Source: Candidatus Latescibacterota bacterium
Lineage (GTDB): Bacteria; Latescibacterota; UBA2968; UBA8231
DNA length: 64,000 nt
Assembly: GCA_022826515.1 (NCBI GenBank)
Contig: JAJDUT010000121.1
Location: 7,863 to 71,862, forward strand
Direction of reading: 5' to 3'
Shown: positions 43,888 through 55,556 of the stretch, piece after piece
How the letters are laid out: every line of letters starts with the position of its first letter
How positions within the stretch are numbered: position 1 is the stretch's first letter
Made by a program: the position numbers and the translations under genes
Notes under the pieces: generated by a model
Database searches by the model: none
What the model saw: only the letters and a program-made list of their open reading frames with translations
What the model was told of the DNA's origin: nothing

Positions 43888-45054
43888 ATGCAGGGAAAAT
43901 TCGATTTTATTCACGACGAATTGGCGCGGCGACAACAGGCCGGGCAGATGCGGTCGTTGCGGACTTGGGAGCCGTGCGGCGGTGCGCGCGTGCGCGCCCA
44001 TGGCCGCGAGTTAGTCAATTTTAGCTCCAACGACTATCTCGGCTTGGCGTCGCACCCGCTGTTGCAGGCGCGGGCCATTGAGTTCGTCGGTCGCTACGGG
44101 GCCGGTGCCACGGCCGCGCGCTTGATTTGTGGCTCGCAGCCGGGCTTTGCCCAGGTGGAGCAGACCTTGGCTAGGCTCAAGCAGACCGAGCGGGCGCTGG
44201 TGCTCAATTCCGGCTATCAGGCCAACGTTTCGCTGCTGCCGACGCTGGTTGACCGGCGTGCGCTCATATTGCTCGATCGGCTCTGCCACAACAGCTTGGT
44301 CCAAGGGGCGGTCTTGGGGCGCTGTCGGATGCGGCGCTACCGCCACGGCGATTTGGATCACCTGCGCGCCCTGCTAACGGAAAGCACGGGGGCGGACCAC
44401 TCGCGCCGAGTGATTGTCACTGAATCGGTGTTTAGCATGGACGGCGACGTCAGCGACATCGACGCGCTCGTCGAACTGGCTGGGGAATTCGACGCGCTGC
44501 TGGTCATAGACGAAGCGCACGCCACGGGCGTTTTGGGCGAGCGGGGAATGGGGCTGACGTGTGGCAAGGCTGTGGACGTATGCATAGGCACGTTTGGCAA
44601 GGCGCTGGGGTCTTTTGGGGCGTACGTGGCCTGCGGCGAGAAGCTGTGGGAGTACTTAGTCAACTGCTGCCCAGGGTTCATCTATACGACCGCACTGCCA
44701 CCAGCCGTCTTGGGAGCAGTGGATGCGGCGCTAGAGCTGGTGCCGCAGATGGATGCCCAGCGCCGGACATTGCTCGCCCATGCCGACTACTTGCGCGGCG
44801 CGCTCAGGGCACAAGGATGGGACACGGGCGCGGCGACCGCACAGATCGTACCGCTGATGGTGGGTGCGGAGGACGAAGCCCTGGCCCTGAACGCTTATCT
44901 AGAAGAAAACGGCGTCCTCGCGGTGGCCATACGCCCTCCTACGGTCGAGCCGGGCCGGGCGCGGATTCGCTTGGCGCTCAGCGCCCTGCACCAGCAGAGC
45001 GATCTCGATAGGCTGGTGGAACTGCTACAGAAGTGGCACGATGGCCGTCGTTGA
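43888..45054 (+). CDS. bioF: 8-amino-7-oxononanoate synthase
   Basis: A 388-residue PLP enzyme joining pimeloyl-ACP and alanine. Motifs NFSSNDYLGLASHP, IDEAHATGVLG and the PLP Lys in GTFGKALGSFGAY. ATG 43888 is the likely start (MQGKFDFIHDEL), although its ribosome site is weak. First gene of an overlapping biotin operon; 14 bases overlap the next gene. Confidence 0.93.
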   Translation: MQGKFDFIHDELARRQQAGQMRSLRTWEPCGGARVRAHGRELVNFSSNDYLGLASHPLLQARAIEFVGRYGAGATAARLICGSQPGFAQVEQTLARLKQTERALVLNSGYQANVSLLPTLVDRRALILLDRLCHNSLVQGAVLGRCRMRRYRHGDLDHLRALLTESTGADHSRRVIVTESVFSMDGDVSDIDALVELAGEFDALLVIDEAHATGVLGERGMGLTCGKAVDVCIGTFGKALGSFGAYVACGEKLWEYLVNCCPGFIYTTALPPAVLGAVDAALELVPQMDAQRRTLLAHADYLRGALRAQGWDTGAATAQIVPLMVGAEDEALALNAYLEENGVLAVAIRPPTVEPGRARIRLALSALHQQSDLDRLVELLQKWHDGRR

Positions 45055-45703
45055 CGTGGTCGCCCAACACGGGTGGGGCTTTGGCGCTTGGTGCTGGGAT
45101 CGCTGGCGGGATGTCTTGCCCGCTAACTTTGCGCTGCACTGCCCAGATCGAGGGTATTTCGGCCCAGCTATGGCGGTCGAGGTCCAGCCACGCATCGTCT
45201 TGGCGCACTCTCTCGGCTTGCACTTGTTGTCGCCGCAGCTATGGGCGGCAGCGGAGTTGATCGTGATTATCAGTGGTTTTCGCAGCTTTCACTCTGCATG
45301 CGCCCGCCAGGCCCGGCGCTCGCGCCGCACGGTAGAGCAGATGCTGATGCGCTTGGAGCGCGAGCCAGCGGCTTTGTTGGCCGATTTTTACGCCCGTTGT
45401 GGTGTGCCGTCGGACAGCCATCGGTCCGGGACTGTTGACGCCGACAGCTTGCGCCGCGATTTGCAACTGTTGCAGGAGAGCGTGCTGGAACTAAGCGCGA
45501 TACCGGCTGCAGCACAGGTGCTCATTTTGCACGGCAGCCGCGATCGCGTGGTGCCCGTGGAGCGGGCCGAGGAGTTGCGCGAGATGCTGCCCAATAGCGC
45601 GCTTGCCATCGTCGCGGAGGCAGGTCACGCGCTGCCCCTGACGCATCCCCGCGCGTGTTGGGAACGAATTGAACGGGCTTGGCGCGGGATGCGGCCTGTA
45701 TGA
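45041..45703 (+). CDS. BioH/BioG-like pimeloyl-ACP methyl ester esterase
   Basis: A 220-residue alpha/beta hydrolase. Catalytic triad candidates are Ser57 (AHSLG), Asp168 (HGSRDRVVP) and His196 (AGHALPL). The position between bioF and bioC is where bioH or its substitutes sit, so it probably removes the methyl group that BioC adds, freeing pimeloyl-ACP. Similarity to E. coli BioH is limited (AHSLG in place of GWSLG), so it may be a divergent class. The start overlaps bioF and the stop overlaps bioC. Confidence 0.78.
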   Translation: MAVVDVVAQHGWGFGAWCWDRWRDVLPANFALHCPDRGYFGPAMAVEVQPRIVLAHSLGLHLLSPQLWAAAELIVIISGFRSFHSACARQARRSRRTVEQMLMRLEREPAALLADFYARCGVPSDSHRSGTVDADSLRRDLQLLQESVLELSAIPAAAQVLILHGSRDRVVPVERAEELREMLPNSALAIVAEAGHALPLTHPRACWERIERAWRGMRPV

Positions 45704-46506
45704 CGGAAGCGAGTTTCAAAGCGCGCGTCGTGGAGAATTTCTCCCGTAGCGCCTCGACGTACGACTGCCATGCCGAAGAACAGCGCGCTGGGGCTGCTAC
45801 TTTGGCTAAATGTGCTGCCGAGTGCGCCGAAGACCTAGTAGAAGGCCCAGTGCTCGAAATCGGTTGCGGCACGGGCTTTTTAAGCGCATCCTTGGCCGCG
45901 CTTTTCCACGAGCGGCGCTTGGAGTTGACCGACCTTGCGCCAGCCATGGTCGCGCATTGTCGGCAGAAAATGGCCGCCGAGACCGCCCATCCAGACATCT
46001 GCTACCGAGTCTTGGATGGGGAGCAGTTAGGAAGCGAGGGACGCTACGCCTTGATCTGCGCCAGCTTTGTGGTGCACTGGTTCGCCGATTTGCGCGTTGG
46101 GCTACAGCAGCTATTGACCGCACTCAAACCCGGCGGGCGATTGCTCTGTTCCTATCCGGGGACGGGCTCATACGCCGAATGGCACAGCCAATGTGTGCGC
46201 CAAGGCATCCCCTGTAGCGCCAACGCCTTGCCCGACTCAGCGTCCGTTGCCCGCGTATTTGCCACTGAGTCGGTTGCCGTGCGCCAATGGGAGCAGGTGA
46301 TTGCACTGCGCTTTCCGACCGCGCGCACCTTTTTGCGTCACTTCAAGGGCACGGGAGCCCACACGTCGGCGCGGCTGAGTGCCCTCGGCCCAGCGCAATT
46401 GCGCCAGTTCTTGCACGACTGGGATCGCGACTGTCCCAACGGCGTGGAGATCACGTGCGCTATTCATTATTTAGCCGTCGAGAAAGCGAGGGATTGTGGC
46501 GGCTGA
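45700..46506 (+). CDS. bioC: Malonyl-ACP O-methyltransferase
   Basis: A 268-residue AdoMet methyltransferase that masks malonyl-ACP so that fatty acid synthase can build pimelate. AdoMet motif LEIGCGTGFLS, then LTDLAPAMV, and KPGGRLLCS. The N-terminal VVENFSRSASTYDCHAE is typical of BioC. The ATG shares four bases with the esterase stop. Confidence 0.9.
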   Translation: MTEASFKARVVENFSRSASTYDCHAEEQRAGAATLAKCAAECAEDLVEGPVLEIGCGTGFLSASLAALFHERRLELTDLAPAMVAHCRQKMAAETAHPDICYRVLDGEQLGSEGRYALICASFVVHWFADLRVGLQQLLTALKPGGRLLCSYPGTGSYAEWHSQCVRQGIPCSANALPDSASVARVFATESVAVRQWEQVIALRFPTARTFLRHFKGTGAHTSARLSALGPAQLRQFLHDWDRDCPNGVEITCAIHYLAVEKARDCGG

Positions 46507-47119
46507 ATTTCCCCCGCGCTTGTTCGTCACCGGCACGGATACGGGCGTTGGCAAGTCCTATGTCGCGGCACTGCTAGCCGTGGGACTAGAGGCCGCCTAT
46601 TGGAAGCCCGTGCAAAGCGGGGCCGATGCGGACGCCGATTGGCTGCGGCGCGTCACTGGTCTGCCAGCCGAGCGCGTCCTGCCGGAGACCTATCGCTTGC
46701 GCGAACCTCTGTCGCCGCACGAGGCGGCCCGGCGCGAGGGTGTGCAGATCGAGATGAGCCGCTTTGCGCTGCCCGTGCAAAAACGCTTGATCGTCGAAGG
46801 GGCGGGCGGAGTTATGGTGCCGCTCGACGACCGGCACCTGATGGTCGATCTGATGGTCGATCTGGGGCTGCCGGTGCTGGTGGTGGCACGCAGCGAGTTG
46901 GGCACCATCAATCACACGCTATTGACGCTGGACCAATTGCGCCGCCGAGGTTGCCCGCTCTTGGGCGTGGTGGTCAACGGTCCTTCCAACCCAGCCAACT
47001 GCCAAGCTATCGCGCACTACGGAAAGGTCCCTGTGCTCGCTGCAATCGACCGCCGGGTAGAGCTGTCGCCCGCCAAGGTCCGGGCGCTTTTTGCCCGCTA
47101 TTTTGGCCGCCATGACTGA
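46496..47119 (+). CDS. bioD: Dethiobiotin synthetase
   Basis: A 207-residue ATP-dependent ureido-ring-forming enzyme. P-loop GTDTGVGKS, YWKPVQSG with the substrate Lys, EGAGGVMVPL and LGTINHTLLTL. GTG start overlapping the bioC end by 11 bases. Confidence 0.93.
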   Translation: MAAEFPPRLFVTGTDTGVGKSYVAALLAVGLEAAYWKPVQSGADADADWLRRVTGLPAERVLPETYRLREPLSPHEAARREGVQIEMSRFALPVQKRLIVEGAGGVMVPLDDRHLMVDLMVDLGLPVLVVARSELGTINHTLLTLDQLRRRGCPLLGVVVNGPSNPANCQAIAHYGKVPVLAAIDRRVELSPAKVRALFARYFGRHD

Positions 47120-48395
47120 GCGTACTTCCCACGTGTGGTCGCCTTTTACCCAGATGAAGGCGGCGTTGCCGGTGCAGCAGGTTCGCGCTGGTCGCGGGGC
47201 CGTGCTAGAGTTGGAGGATGGTCGGCAGATCCTCGACTGCATTTCGAGTTGGTGGGTGACCTTGCACGGCCACGGCCAGCCCGAGATCGCCGCCGCGGTG
47301 GCCGCGCAGGCTAAAGAATTAGAACAGGTAATAGCGGCCGGATTTACCCATCGCCCCTCCGAAGAGTTGGCCCGGCGGCTGGTGGATGCCCTGCCCGCGC
47401 CGCTAAAGTGGGTTTTCTACTCGGACGACGGCTCGACGGCCGTGGAAGTCGCGCTCAAGCTGGCCTATCAGTTTTGGCGCAATCAGGGCGAGCGAGATCG
47501 CACGCGCTTTCTGCGTTTTGAGGGGGCCTATCACGGCGACACGCTCGGGGCGATGTCAGTGGGGGAACGCTCGCTTTTTACGCGCCCTTTTGCCGACTTG
47601 CTCTTTCCGACGGACGCCGTGCCCTTTCCGGCTACTTGGGAGGGCGATGGGGAGGTAGAGGCCAAAGAGGCGCGGGCACTTGCGCGGCTGGAGGAGCTGT
47701 TGACGCGCCATTCTGGACAGTACGCAGCCATGATACTTGAGCCGCTAGTGCAGGGCGCTGGGGGCATGCGGATGTGCCGCCCGCACTTTCTCGCGGCCGT
47801 GCAGGCGCTTTTGCGCCAATGGGATGTGTTGGCCATTTACGACGAAGTGCTGACCGGATTTGGGCGCACTGGAGCGCTCTTCGCCTGTGAGAAAGCCGCG
47901 ACCCAACCGGATATCATCTGCTTGGCCAAGGGGCTGACCGGCGGCTTTCTGCCCATGGCGGCCACTGTTTGCAGCGAGCGGATTTTCTCGGCTTTCTATC
48001 ACGATGACCCGGCTAAAGCCTTCTATCACGGGCACTCCTATACGGCCAATCCCTTGGGGTGCGCGGCTGCACTGGCCTCGCTGGATTTGCTGGCTGGGGA
48101 GCCTTTTCGTCGGCTAGCGACTTGGCAGCGCGAGGAAGTGGTGCGGCTGCGCAGCCACCCACAGCTCAGGCGGGTGCGGGTGTGCGGTACGATTGTGGCA
48201 GCGGACGTGATTGTCGAAGGCGAGGAAGGATACCTGCACGAGGTGGGGCCGCTGCTGAGGGAGCAATTTTTGGCGCGGGGATTCCTGCTGCGGCCACTGG
48301 GCAATAGCGTGTACGTGCTGCCGCCCTACTGCATTGAGCGACCTCAGCTAGCCTCGATCTACGACTGCTTCTGCGAGTTGATCGACGCGCTCTGA
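47112..48395 (+). CDS. bioA: Adenosylmethionine-8-amino-7-oxononanoate aminotransferase
   Basis: A 427-residue PLP aminotransferase. Motifs HVWSPFTQMK, ISSWWVTLHGHGQPEIA, YSDDGSTAVEVALK, GAYHGDTLGAMS, IYDEVLTGFGRTG and the PLP Lys in CLAKGLTGG. It starts inside the bioD end. Its last 48 bases overlap bioB, which runs the other way. Confidence 0.94.
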   Translation: MTERTSHVWSPFTQMKAALPVQQVRAGRGAVLELEDGRQILDCISSWWVTLHGHGQPEIAAAVAAQAKELEQVIAAGFTHRPSEELARRLVDALPAPLKWVFYSDDGSTAVEVALKLAYQFWRNQGERDRTRFLRFEGAYHGDTLGAMSVGERSLFTRPFADLLFPTDAVPFPATWEGDGEVEAKEARALARLEELLTRHSGQYAAMILEPLVQGAGGMRMCRPHFLAAVQALLRQWDVLAIYDEVLTGFGRTGALFACEKAATQPDIICLAKGLTGGFLPMAATVCSERIFSAFYHDDPAKAFYHGHSYTANPLGCAAALASLDLLAGEPFRRLATWQREEVVRLRSHPQLRRVRVCGTIVAADVIVEGEEGYLHEVGPLLREQFLARGFLLRPLGNSVYVLPPYCIERPQLASIYDCFCELIDAL

Positions 48396-49352
48396 AGCGC
48401 TTTGCGGCGGCCGCGCTTCTAAGTCGAGCAGGTCGAAGAGGGCTTGATCGGCGTCAGTGCCGGGATGGGGAGTTGTCAACAGGCGGTCGCCCGAGAAGAT
48501 GGAATTGGCTCCGGCCAAAAAGCACAGGGCTTGTTCGGCTGTCGAGAGCTGGTCGCGGCCAGCCGAGAGGCGCACCATGGCCTCGGGAAAGAGGATACGA
48601 GCGCTGGCGATCATGCGGACGAGCTCCCACGCGGTCACTTTTTCGCGGTCGCCGAGCGGCGTGCCGTCGATGGGTACTAAGGAGTTGACCGGTATGGATT
48701 CCGGTGGCGTTGGTAGTTGCAAGAGCGCGCAGAGCAGGTCGATGCGGTCTTCTTCGCTTTCGCCCATGCCCAAGATGCCGCCGCAGCAGACCGATATCCC
48801 GGCGCGGCCGACGTGGCCTAGGGTTTCGATACGGTCGCGATAGGTGCGGGTGGAGACGATTTCGGAGTAGTAGTCTTCCCCAGTGTCCAAGTTGTGGTTG
48901 TACGCGTGGAGGCCGGCTTCTCGCAACTGGCGGGCTTGGTCGGCGGTGAGCATGCCCAACGTGCAGCAGACCTCCATGCCGGTGGCAGCGACTGTGCGCA
49001 CCATGTCCAACACGCGATCAAATTCCGCGCCGTCGCGGACTTGACGCCAGGCCGCACCCATGCAGAAGCGCGTGCTACCGGCTGCTGCTGCGCACTCGGC
49101 GGCCTCGCGCACGGCATCCAGCGATAGCAGGTCTTGGCGTTCGAGGCCCGTATCAAAGTGGGCCGATTGCGAGCAATAGCTGCAATTTTCAGGGCAGCCG
49201 CCGGTCTTGATCGAAAGCAGGGTGCAGACTTGTACTTGCCGCGGATCGTGGTGCTCGCGGTGGACGGTTGCGGCGCGGTACACAAGGTCGAGTATGGGGC
49301 TTTTGTAGAGGGCGACGATTTCCTCGCGCGTTGCAGGCGCATTCAGGTTCAT
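48348..49352 (-). CDS. bioB: Biotin synthase
   Basis: A 334-residue radical-SAM enzyme that inserts sulfur into dethiobiotin. The SAM cluster ligands are Cys53, Cys57 and Cys60 (GGCPENCSYC); the auxiliary-cluster region and YNHNLDTGEDYY are present. GAGGAA precedes the ATG. It is encoded opposite to bioA with overlapping 3' ends, completing dethiobiotin-to-biotin conversion in this cluster. Confidence 0.95.
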   Translation of the reverse strand: MNLNAPATREEIVALYKSPILDLVYRAATVHREHHDPRQVQVCTLLSIKTGGCPENCSYCSQSAHFDTGLERQDLLSLDAVREAAECAAAAGSTRFCMGAAWRQVRDGAEFDRVLDMVRTVAATGMEVCCTLGMLTADQARQLREAGLHAYNHNLDTGEDYYSEIVSTRTYRDRIETLGHVGRAGISVCCGGILGMGESEEDRIDLLCALLQLPTPPESIPVNSLVPIDGTPLGDREKVTAWELVRMIASARILFPEAMVRLSAGRDQLSTAEQALCFLAGANSIFSGDRLLTTPHPGTDADQALFDLLDLEARPPQSASERVDQLAEAVVDRG

Positions 49353-49519
49353 AATTCCTCGATCAGTTTGGTGGATGAGCGTCTAAAATCCGAGGTTTCA
49401 CCCGGTTTGGCAAGGTCTAGCCCGCGTCTGACGCGCAAATGTCTTGCTCCATCGCGTTTCTTGGCTTTTATTTCTAGGCTGTTTGCGGAGGTAAACGGGC
49501 TGGACGGCGCGCCCGCGCT

Positions 49520-49548
49520 TTGATATCTGGCCGATTATGAGACATAAA
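49520..49548 (+). promoter_or_regulatory. Weak candidate promoter of the nqr operon
   Basis: TTGATA and CATAAA separated by 17 bases, about 115 bases upstream of nqrA. The -10 match is only partial. Confidence 0.35.
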
Positions 49549-49595
49549 GACTCTTCGGTGGCGAATCTGTGTCCTATTTTCCTTAACAGGTGAGG

Positions 49596-49617
49596 CTGGC
49601 TGGCTTAAACCGGCCAG
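49596..49617 (+). promoter_or_regulatory. Stem-loop in the nqr leader
   Basis: CTGGCTGG-CTTAAA-CCGGCCAG, eight pairs including one G-U, followed by TTTAGTGATATTTACTTTT. It lies in the untranslated leader 44 bases before nqrA. It may be an attenuator, an RNA-stability element or a terminator of upstream transcription. Confidence 0.45.
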
Positions 49618-49625
49618 TTTAGTGA

Positions 49626-51008
<1,383 letters not shown>

Positions 51009-51017
51009 ACGCATTCA

Positions 51018-52235
51018 ATGAAGGTTTTGCGAGATCTGCTCGACCAAGCCGAGCCCCTCTTCCACAAGGGGGGACGGCTGGAAAAGTTCTACGCTCTATA
51101 CGAGGCAGCCGATACATTTTTATATACGCCCGGTCGCGTCACGGAGGGGCCGACACATGTGCGCGACGGCATTGACCTCAAGCGCACCATGATTACGGTC
51201 GTCGTCGCGCTCGTTCCCTGCATCTTCATGGCTATGTGGAACACGGGCTATCAGATCAACTCGGCTATGCAGCAGATGGGGGCGGCCACAACGGGCGAAT
51301 GGCGTGGGATAATCATCGACATCCTCGGCATCGGCTACAATCCCAGTAACCCGTTGGCCAACGTATTCCACGGCTTCCTCTATTTCTTTCCAGTCTTTTT
51401 GGTGTGCAATATGGTGGGTGGTTTGTGGGAGGGGCTTTTTGCGATGGTTCGCAAGCACGAGATCAACGAGGGCTTCTTGGTCACGGGCATGCTCTTTCCC
51501 TTGACCCTGCCGCCGACGATCCCCCTGTGGCAGGTGGCCATTGGCATCAGTTTCGGCGTGGTGATAGGCAAAGAGGTCTTTGGTGGCACCGGCAAGAATT
51601 TTCTCAATCCAGCGCTGACCGGGCGGGCTTTCCTCTATTTTGCGTATCCCGTCGAGATCACCGGTGATGCGGTCTGGGTCGCGGTCGATGGCTTTACGTA
51701 CGCTACCCCGCTGGGAGCTGCGGCGGCCGATGGCATGGCGGCCGTTACCAGTACGGTGACTTGGATGCAGGCCTTCTTGGGCACGATCCCCGGGTCCATG
51801 GGCGAAACATCGACCCTAGCCTGTCTGATCGGCGCAGCCATCCTCATCGCAACTAGGGTCGGCTCTTGGCAAATTATCCTCAGCATGACGGCGGCCACGG
51901 TCGTATGCGCCGAATTGCTGTACGCGATTGGCAGCGATACCAACCCGATGTTCGGGATGGACGCGAGTTGGCATTTGGTGCTGGGCGGATATGCCTTTGG
52001 CTGCGTCTATATGGCGACGGATCCGGTGTCGGCGACCATGACTCCGGCCGGTCGTTGGGCGTACGGGGCGCTCATAGGATTTATGACCGTGCTGATTCGC
52101 GTGATCAACCCAGCCTTTCCCGAGGGCGTAATGCTGGCCATTCTCTTTGGCAATGTCTTCGCGCCCGCGATCGATTACGTGGCAATACAAGCCAACATCA
52201 AGCGCCGGCTGGCCCGCACCGCCGTCAGTTCTTAG
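51018..52235 (+). CDS. nqrB: Na+-NQR subunit B
   Basis: A 405-residue membrane subunit with about ten helices forming the sodium path. Thr230 in DGFTYAT is the likely site of covalent FMN attachment, corresponding to the SGAT-type motif; the preceding Gly is Tyr here. Residues [17 protein letters not shown] and [20 protein letters not shown] are family blocks. Confidence 0.94.
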   Translation: MKVLRDLLDQAEPLFHKGGRLEKFYALYEAADTFLYTPGRVTEGPTHVRDGIDLKRTMITVVVALVPCIFMAMWNTGYQINSAMQQMGAATTGEWRGIIIDILGIGYNPSNPLANVFHGFLYFFPVFLVCNMVGGLWEGLFAMVRKHEINEGFLVTGMLFPLTLPPTIPLWQVAIGISFGVVIGKEVFGGTGKNFLNPALTGRAFLYFAYPVEITGDAVWVAVDGFTYATPLGAAAADGMAAVTSTVTWMQAFLGTIPGSMGETSTLACLIGAAILIATRVGSWQIILSMTAATVVCAELLYAIGSDTNPMFGMDASWHLVLGGYAFGCVYMATDPVSATMTPAGRWAYGALIGFMTVLIRVINPAFPEGVMLAILFGNVFAPAIDYVAIQANIKRRLARTAVSS

Positions 52236-52249
52236 GAGAGATAGACAAA

Positions 52250-53041
52250 GTGGCTAACGATTCGGTAGGTAGAACATTCGGCGTGGCACTCGGCGTTTGC
52301 CTCGTCTGCTCGGTGTTGGTATCGGCGGCGGCGGTGTCCCTGCGGCCGACCCAAGCGGTCAACAAGACGCTCGACAAGAAGCGCAATATTCTGATGGCCG
52401 CCGGTCTGCTGAAATCCGGTGAGGTCGCCAGCGGCGAGCGCATCGATGAGTTATATCAAAACATAAATACCCGCGTCGTCGATTTGGCGACTGGGGAATA
52501 CGTCGATGGCGTTGACCCGATTGAGTACGACCAGCGGCGGGCGGCCAAGGACCCGGCGCAGAGCGAGGTGGTACCGGACGATGTGGATATTGCCAACGTC
52601 AAACGCCGCGCGCTCCATGCCTCGGTGTACTTGGTCTCGCAGAAGGGCAAGATCAAAAAGGTCATTTTGCCCGTCCACGGCTTAGGGCTGTGGTCAACGC
52701 TCTATGGATTTGTGGCCCTCGATGCTAGGGACCTCAATACCATCCGCGGGCTGGTTTACTACGAGCACGCCGAGACTCCGGGTTTGGGGGGCGAGGTCGA
52801 TAACCCTAGCTGGAAGGCCCTATGGGACGGCAAAAAGGCCTTCGACGAAAGCGGTGCCGTGCGCATCGAGGTGATCAGGGGTAAGGTCGTCCAGGGACGG
52901 CCCGAAACCCAGTATCAGGTCGATGGGCTGTCGGGTGCCACTATTACCTCGCGCGGCGTCAGGGACATGCTGCGCTATTGGCTGGGTGCGGAGTCCTTTG
53001 GGCCGTATCTGGCCAAGCTCAAAGAACGAGGAGTTAGTTAA
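52250..53041 (+). CDS. nqrC: Na+-NQR subunit C
   Basis: A 263-residue subunit with one N-terminal membrane helix and a periplasmic FMN domain. Covalent FMN goes on Thr231 in [10 protein letters not shown]. The GTG start 12 bases after AGGAG fits the family N-terminus ([20 protein letters not shown]). FMN loading needs an ApbE flavin transferase, which is not in this window. Confidence 0.94.
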   Translation: MANDSVGRTFGVALGVCLVCSVLVSAAAVSLRPTQAVNKTLDKKRNILMAAGLLKSGEVASGERIDELYQNINTRVVDLATGEYVDGVDPIEYDQRRAAKDPAQSEVVPDDVDIANVKRRALHASVYLVSQKGKIKKVILPVHGLGLWSTLYGFVALDARDLNTIRGLVYYEHAETPGLGGEVDNPSWKALWDGKKAFDESGAVRIEVIRGKVVQGRPETQYQVDGLSGATITSRGVRDMLRYWLGAESFGPYLAKLKERGVS

Positions 53042-53042
53042 A

Positions 53043-53666
53043 ATGGCTGATAAACCAAGAGACGTCCTATTCAGGCCGCTCTTTGACTCCAATCCCATTG
53101 CCTTGCTGAGCCTCGGCATATGCTCGGCACTGGCGGTGACGACCAAGCTGGAGACCACCGTCACCATGTGCTTGGCGGTCATTTTCGTGCTCTGTTGTTC
53201 CAACATGGCCGTCAGCGTGATCCGCAACTACATCCCGGCCAATATCCGCATTATCGTGCAGATGACGATCATTGCCTCGCTGGTGATTATCGTCGATCAG
53301 TTCCTGCGCGCCTATGCCTTTGATATCAGCAAACAGCTCTCGGTCTTCGTCGGCCTGATTATCACCAACTGTATCATCATGGGGCGGGCCGAGGCTTTCG
53401 CCTCGCAGAATGGTCCTGGACTGAGCTTTCTCGACGGCTTGGGCAATGCCTTGGGTTACAGCGTCATTCTGCTGGTCGTCGGCATATTGCGCGAGCTATT
53501 CGGGTCGGGTTCGCTCTTTGGGGTACCAATGTTTGCATTGGCCGCCGAGGGAGGTTGGTACGCGCCCAACGGCCTGATGCTCTTGCCGCCGAGTGCGTTT
53601 TTCATCATTGGCTTGTTTATATGGGCGCTCAGGACTTGGAAACCCAAGCAGGTCGAGAAGGAGTAA
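53043..53666 (+). CDS. nqrD: Na+-NQR subunit D
   Basis: A 207-residue integral membrane subunit with six helices. Together with NqrE it binds the intramembrane iron centre through conserved Cys; Cys29 region ([15 protein letters not shown]) and Cys in [15 protein letters not shown] are those positions. It starts one base after nqrC stops. Confidence 0.94.
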   Translation: MADKPRDVLFRPLFDSNPIALLSLGICSALAVTTKLETTVTMCLAVIFVLCCSNMAVSVIRNYIPANIRIIVQMTIIASLVIIVDQFLRAYAFDISKQLSVFVGLIITNCIIMGRAEAFASQNGPGLSFLDGLGNALGYSVILLVVGILRELFGSGSLFGVPMFALAAEGGWYAPNGLMLLPPSAFFIIGLFIWALRTWKPKQVEKE

Positions 53667-53672
53667 CCGGAC

Positions 53673-54284
53673 ATGGTCGAAGCCTATCTGAGCATATTTA
53701 TGAAGTCCGTGTTCGTCGAGAACATGGCGCTGGCCTTCTTTTTGGGGATGTGCACTTTTCTAGCGGTCTCCAAGGAGGTGCAGACGGCGTTCGGGCTTGG
53801 GATCGCCGTAATCGTGGTGCAGACGGTTACCGTTCCAGCCAATAACCTAATCTACCAGTACCTGCTCAAGGAAGACGCCCTGGCGTGGGCGGGCTTGAGT
53901 GGAGTGGATCTGACCTTTGTGGGGCTGATTAGCTACATCGGCATTATCGCCGCGATGGTGCAGATCCTCGAGATGTTTCTCGACAAGTTCGTGCCGGCCC
54001 TCTACAATGCGCTGGGCATTTTCCTGCCCTTGATTACCGTCAATTGCGCGATTCTGGGCGGTTCGCTGTTCATGGTCGAGCGCGATTACAACCTCGGCGA
54101 GAGCGTGGTCTTTGGCTTTGGTTCCGGCTTCGGCTGGGCGTTGGCCATCGTCGCGCTGGCGGGCATCCGCGAGAAGATGAAGTACAGCGACGTGCCGCCA
54201 GGGCTGCGCGGCCTCGGGATTACCTTTATTACGGTGGGCCTGATGTCTTTGGCCTTTATGTCCTTTTCCGGTATTCAGCTATAG
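53673..54284 (+). CDS. nqrE: Na+-NQR subunit E
   Basis: A 203-residue membrane subunit homologous to NqrD in inverted orientation. Cys in [16 protein letters not shown] and [15 protein letters not shown] are the iron-ligand candidates. The block [14 protein letters not shown] is typical. Confidence 0.94.
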   Translation: MVEAYLSIFMKSVFVENMALAFFLGMCTFLAVSKEVQTAFGLGIAVIVVQTVTVPANNLIYQYLLKEDALAWAGLSGVDLTFVGLISYIGIIAAMVQILEMFLDKFVPALYNALGIFLPLITVNCAILGGSLFMVERDYNLGESVVFGFGSGFGWALAIVALAGIREKMKYSDVPPGLRGLGITFITVGLMSLAFMSFSGIQL

Positions 54285-54300
54285 AAGGAAAGAGCGTCTT

Positions 54301-55539
54301 ATGACTGAAGTTATTTCCGGCGTCGGCATGTTCACCGGCGTAGTGCTGGCCTTGGTAACCATCATCTTGGTAGCCCGCTCCCGGCTGGTGCCCAGCGGCA
54401 ACGTGCGAATCCTCATCAACGACGACGAGAGCAAGGCTCTCTCCGTTCCGGCTGGGGGCAAGCTGCTCAACGTGTTGGCCGACAACGAGGTCTTCGTGTC
54501 TTCGGCCTGCGGCGGCGGCGGCACCTGCGCCCAGTGCAAGGTGAATATCTACGAAGGTGGTGGCGATATCTTGGCGACCGAGACCAGCCACATTACCAAG
54601 CACGAGGCGCGCGAGGGCGTGCGGCTCTCTTGCCAGGTCAACGTCAAGCAAGACATGAAGATCGAAGTGCCGCCCGAAGTGTTCTCGGTCAAAAAGTGGG
54701 AGTGCGAAGTAGTATCCAACGACAATGTGGCGACCTTTATCAAGGAATTTGTCGTCAAGCTCCCCGAGGGCGAGACGCTGGATTTCCAGCCCGGCGGCTT
54801 TATCCAGATCGAAGTGCCGCCCTTTGAGTGCGACTTCAAGGACTTTGAGGGCATTGACGAGCGCTTCCACCCCGATTGGGATCGCTTCAACGTCTGGGAC
54901 TTCAAGCTGGTCAATACGGAGCCTGTCTTTCGCGCCTATTCAATGGCCAATCACCCGGCCGAGGGCGACATTATCATGCTCAACATCCGCATCGCCACCC
55001 CGCCGCCCGACCGCGAAAAGGGCGGCTGGGAGGATGTGCCGCCCGGCATTGCCTCTTCTTATGTGTTCAGCCGCAAGCCGGGGGACATGGTGACGATCTC
55101 AGGGCCGTTCGGCGAATTTTTCATTCAGGAAACCGACCGCGAGATGGTCTATATCGGCGGTGGCGCGGGCATGGCGCCTTTGCGCTCGCATCTATACCAT
55201 CTGTTCCACACGCTCAAGACGGGACGCAAGGTGTCCTATTGGTACGGGGCGCGCAATCCCAACGAGGTCTTCTACGAGGACCACTTCCGCAAAATTGAAG
55301 AGGAGTTTCCCAACTTCACCTTTCACATCGCCATGTCCGAGCCGCGGCCAGAGGACAATTGGGACGGCTATGTGGGTTTTATTCACCAGGTGGTGTACGA
55401 CCATTATCTCAAGGATCATCTCGCCCCTGAAGACGTCGAGTATTACCTGTGCGGCCCGCCGCTGATGCTCCAATCCGCGCTCGGGATGCTCGACGATTTA
55501 GGCATTGAAGAGGAAATGATTCGCTTCGACGAGTTTTAA
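54301..55539 (+). CDS. nqrF: Na+-NQR subunit F
   Basis: A 412-residue NADH-oxidising subunit. One N-terminal membrane helix, a plant-type [2Fe-2S] domain with Cys70, Cys76, Cys79 and Cys111, then FAD (RAYSMANHP) and NADH ([20 protein letters not shown]) domains. The Cys numbering equals that of the well-studied Vibrio protein. Electrons from NADH enter the pump here. Confidence 0.95.
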   Translation: MTEVISGVGMFTGVVLALVTIILVARSRLVPSGNVRILINDDESKALSVPAGGKLLNVLADNEVFVSSACGGGGTCAQCKVNIYEGGGDILATETSHITKHEAREGVRLSCQVNVKQDMKIEVPPEVFSVKKWECEVVSNDNVATFIKEFVVKLPEGETLDFQPGGFIQIEVPPFECDFKDFEGIDERFHPDWDRFNVWDFKLVNTEPVFRAYSMANHPAEGDIIMLNIRIATPPPDREKGGWEDVPPGIASSYVFSRKPGDMVTISGPFGEFFIQETDREMVYIGGGAGMAPLRSHLYHLFHTLKTGRKVSYWYGARNPNEVFYEDHFRKIEEEFPNFTFHIAMSEPRPEDNWDGYVGFIHQVVYDHYLKDHLAPEDVEYYLCGPPLMLQSALGMLDDLGIEEEMIRFDEF

Positions 55540-55556
55540 GTCGGGAGGAATGCAAG

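Noticed and set aside
46844..46868. Tandem 12-base repeat in bioD coding MVDLMVDL
   Set aside because: The region has the normal length for BioD; the repeat does not insert residues.
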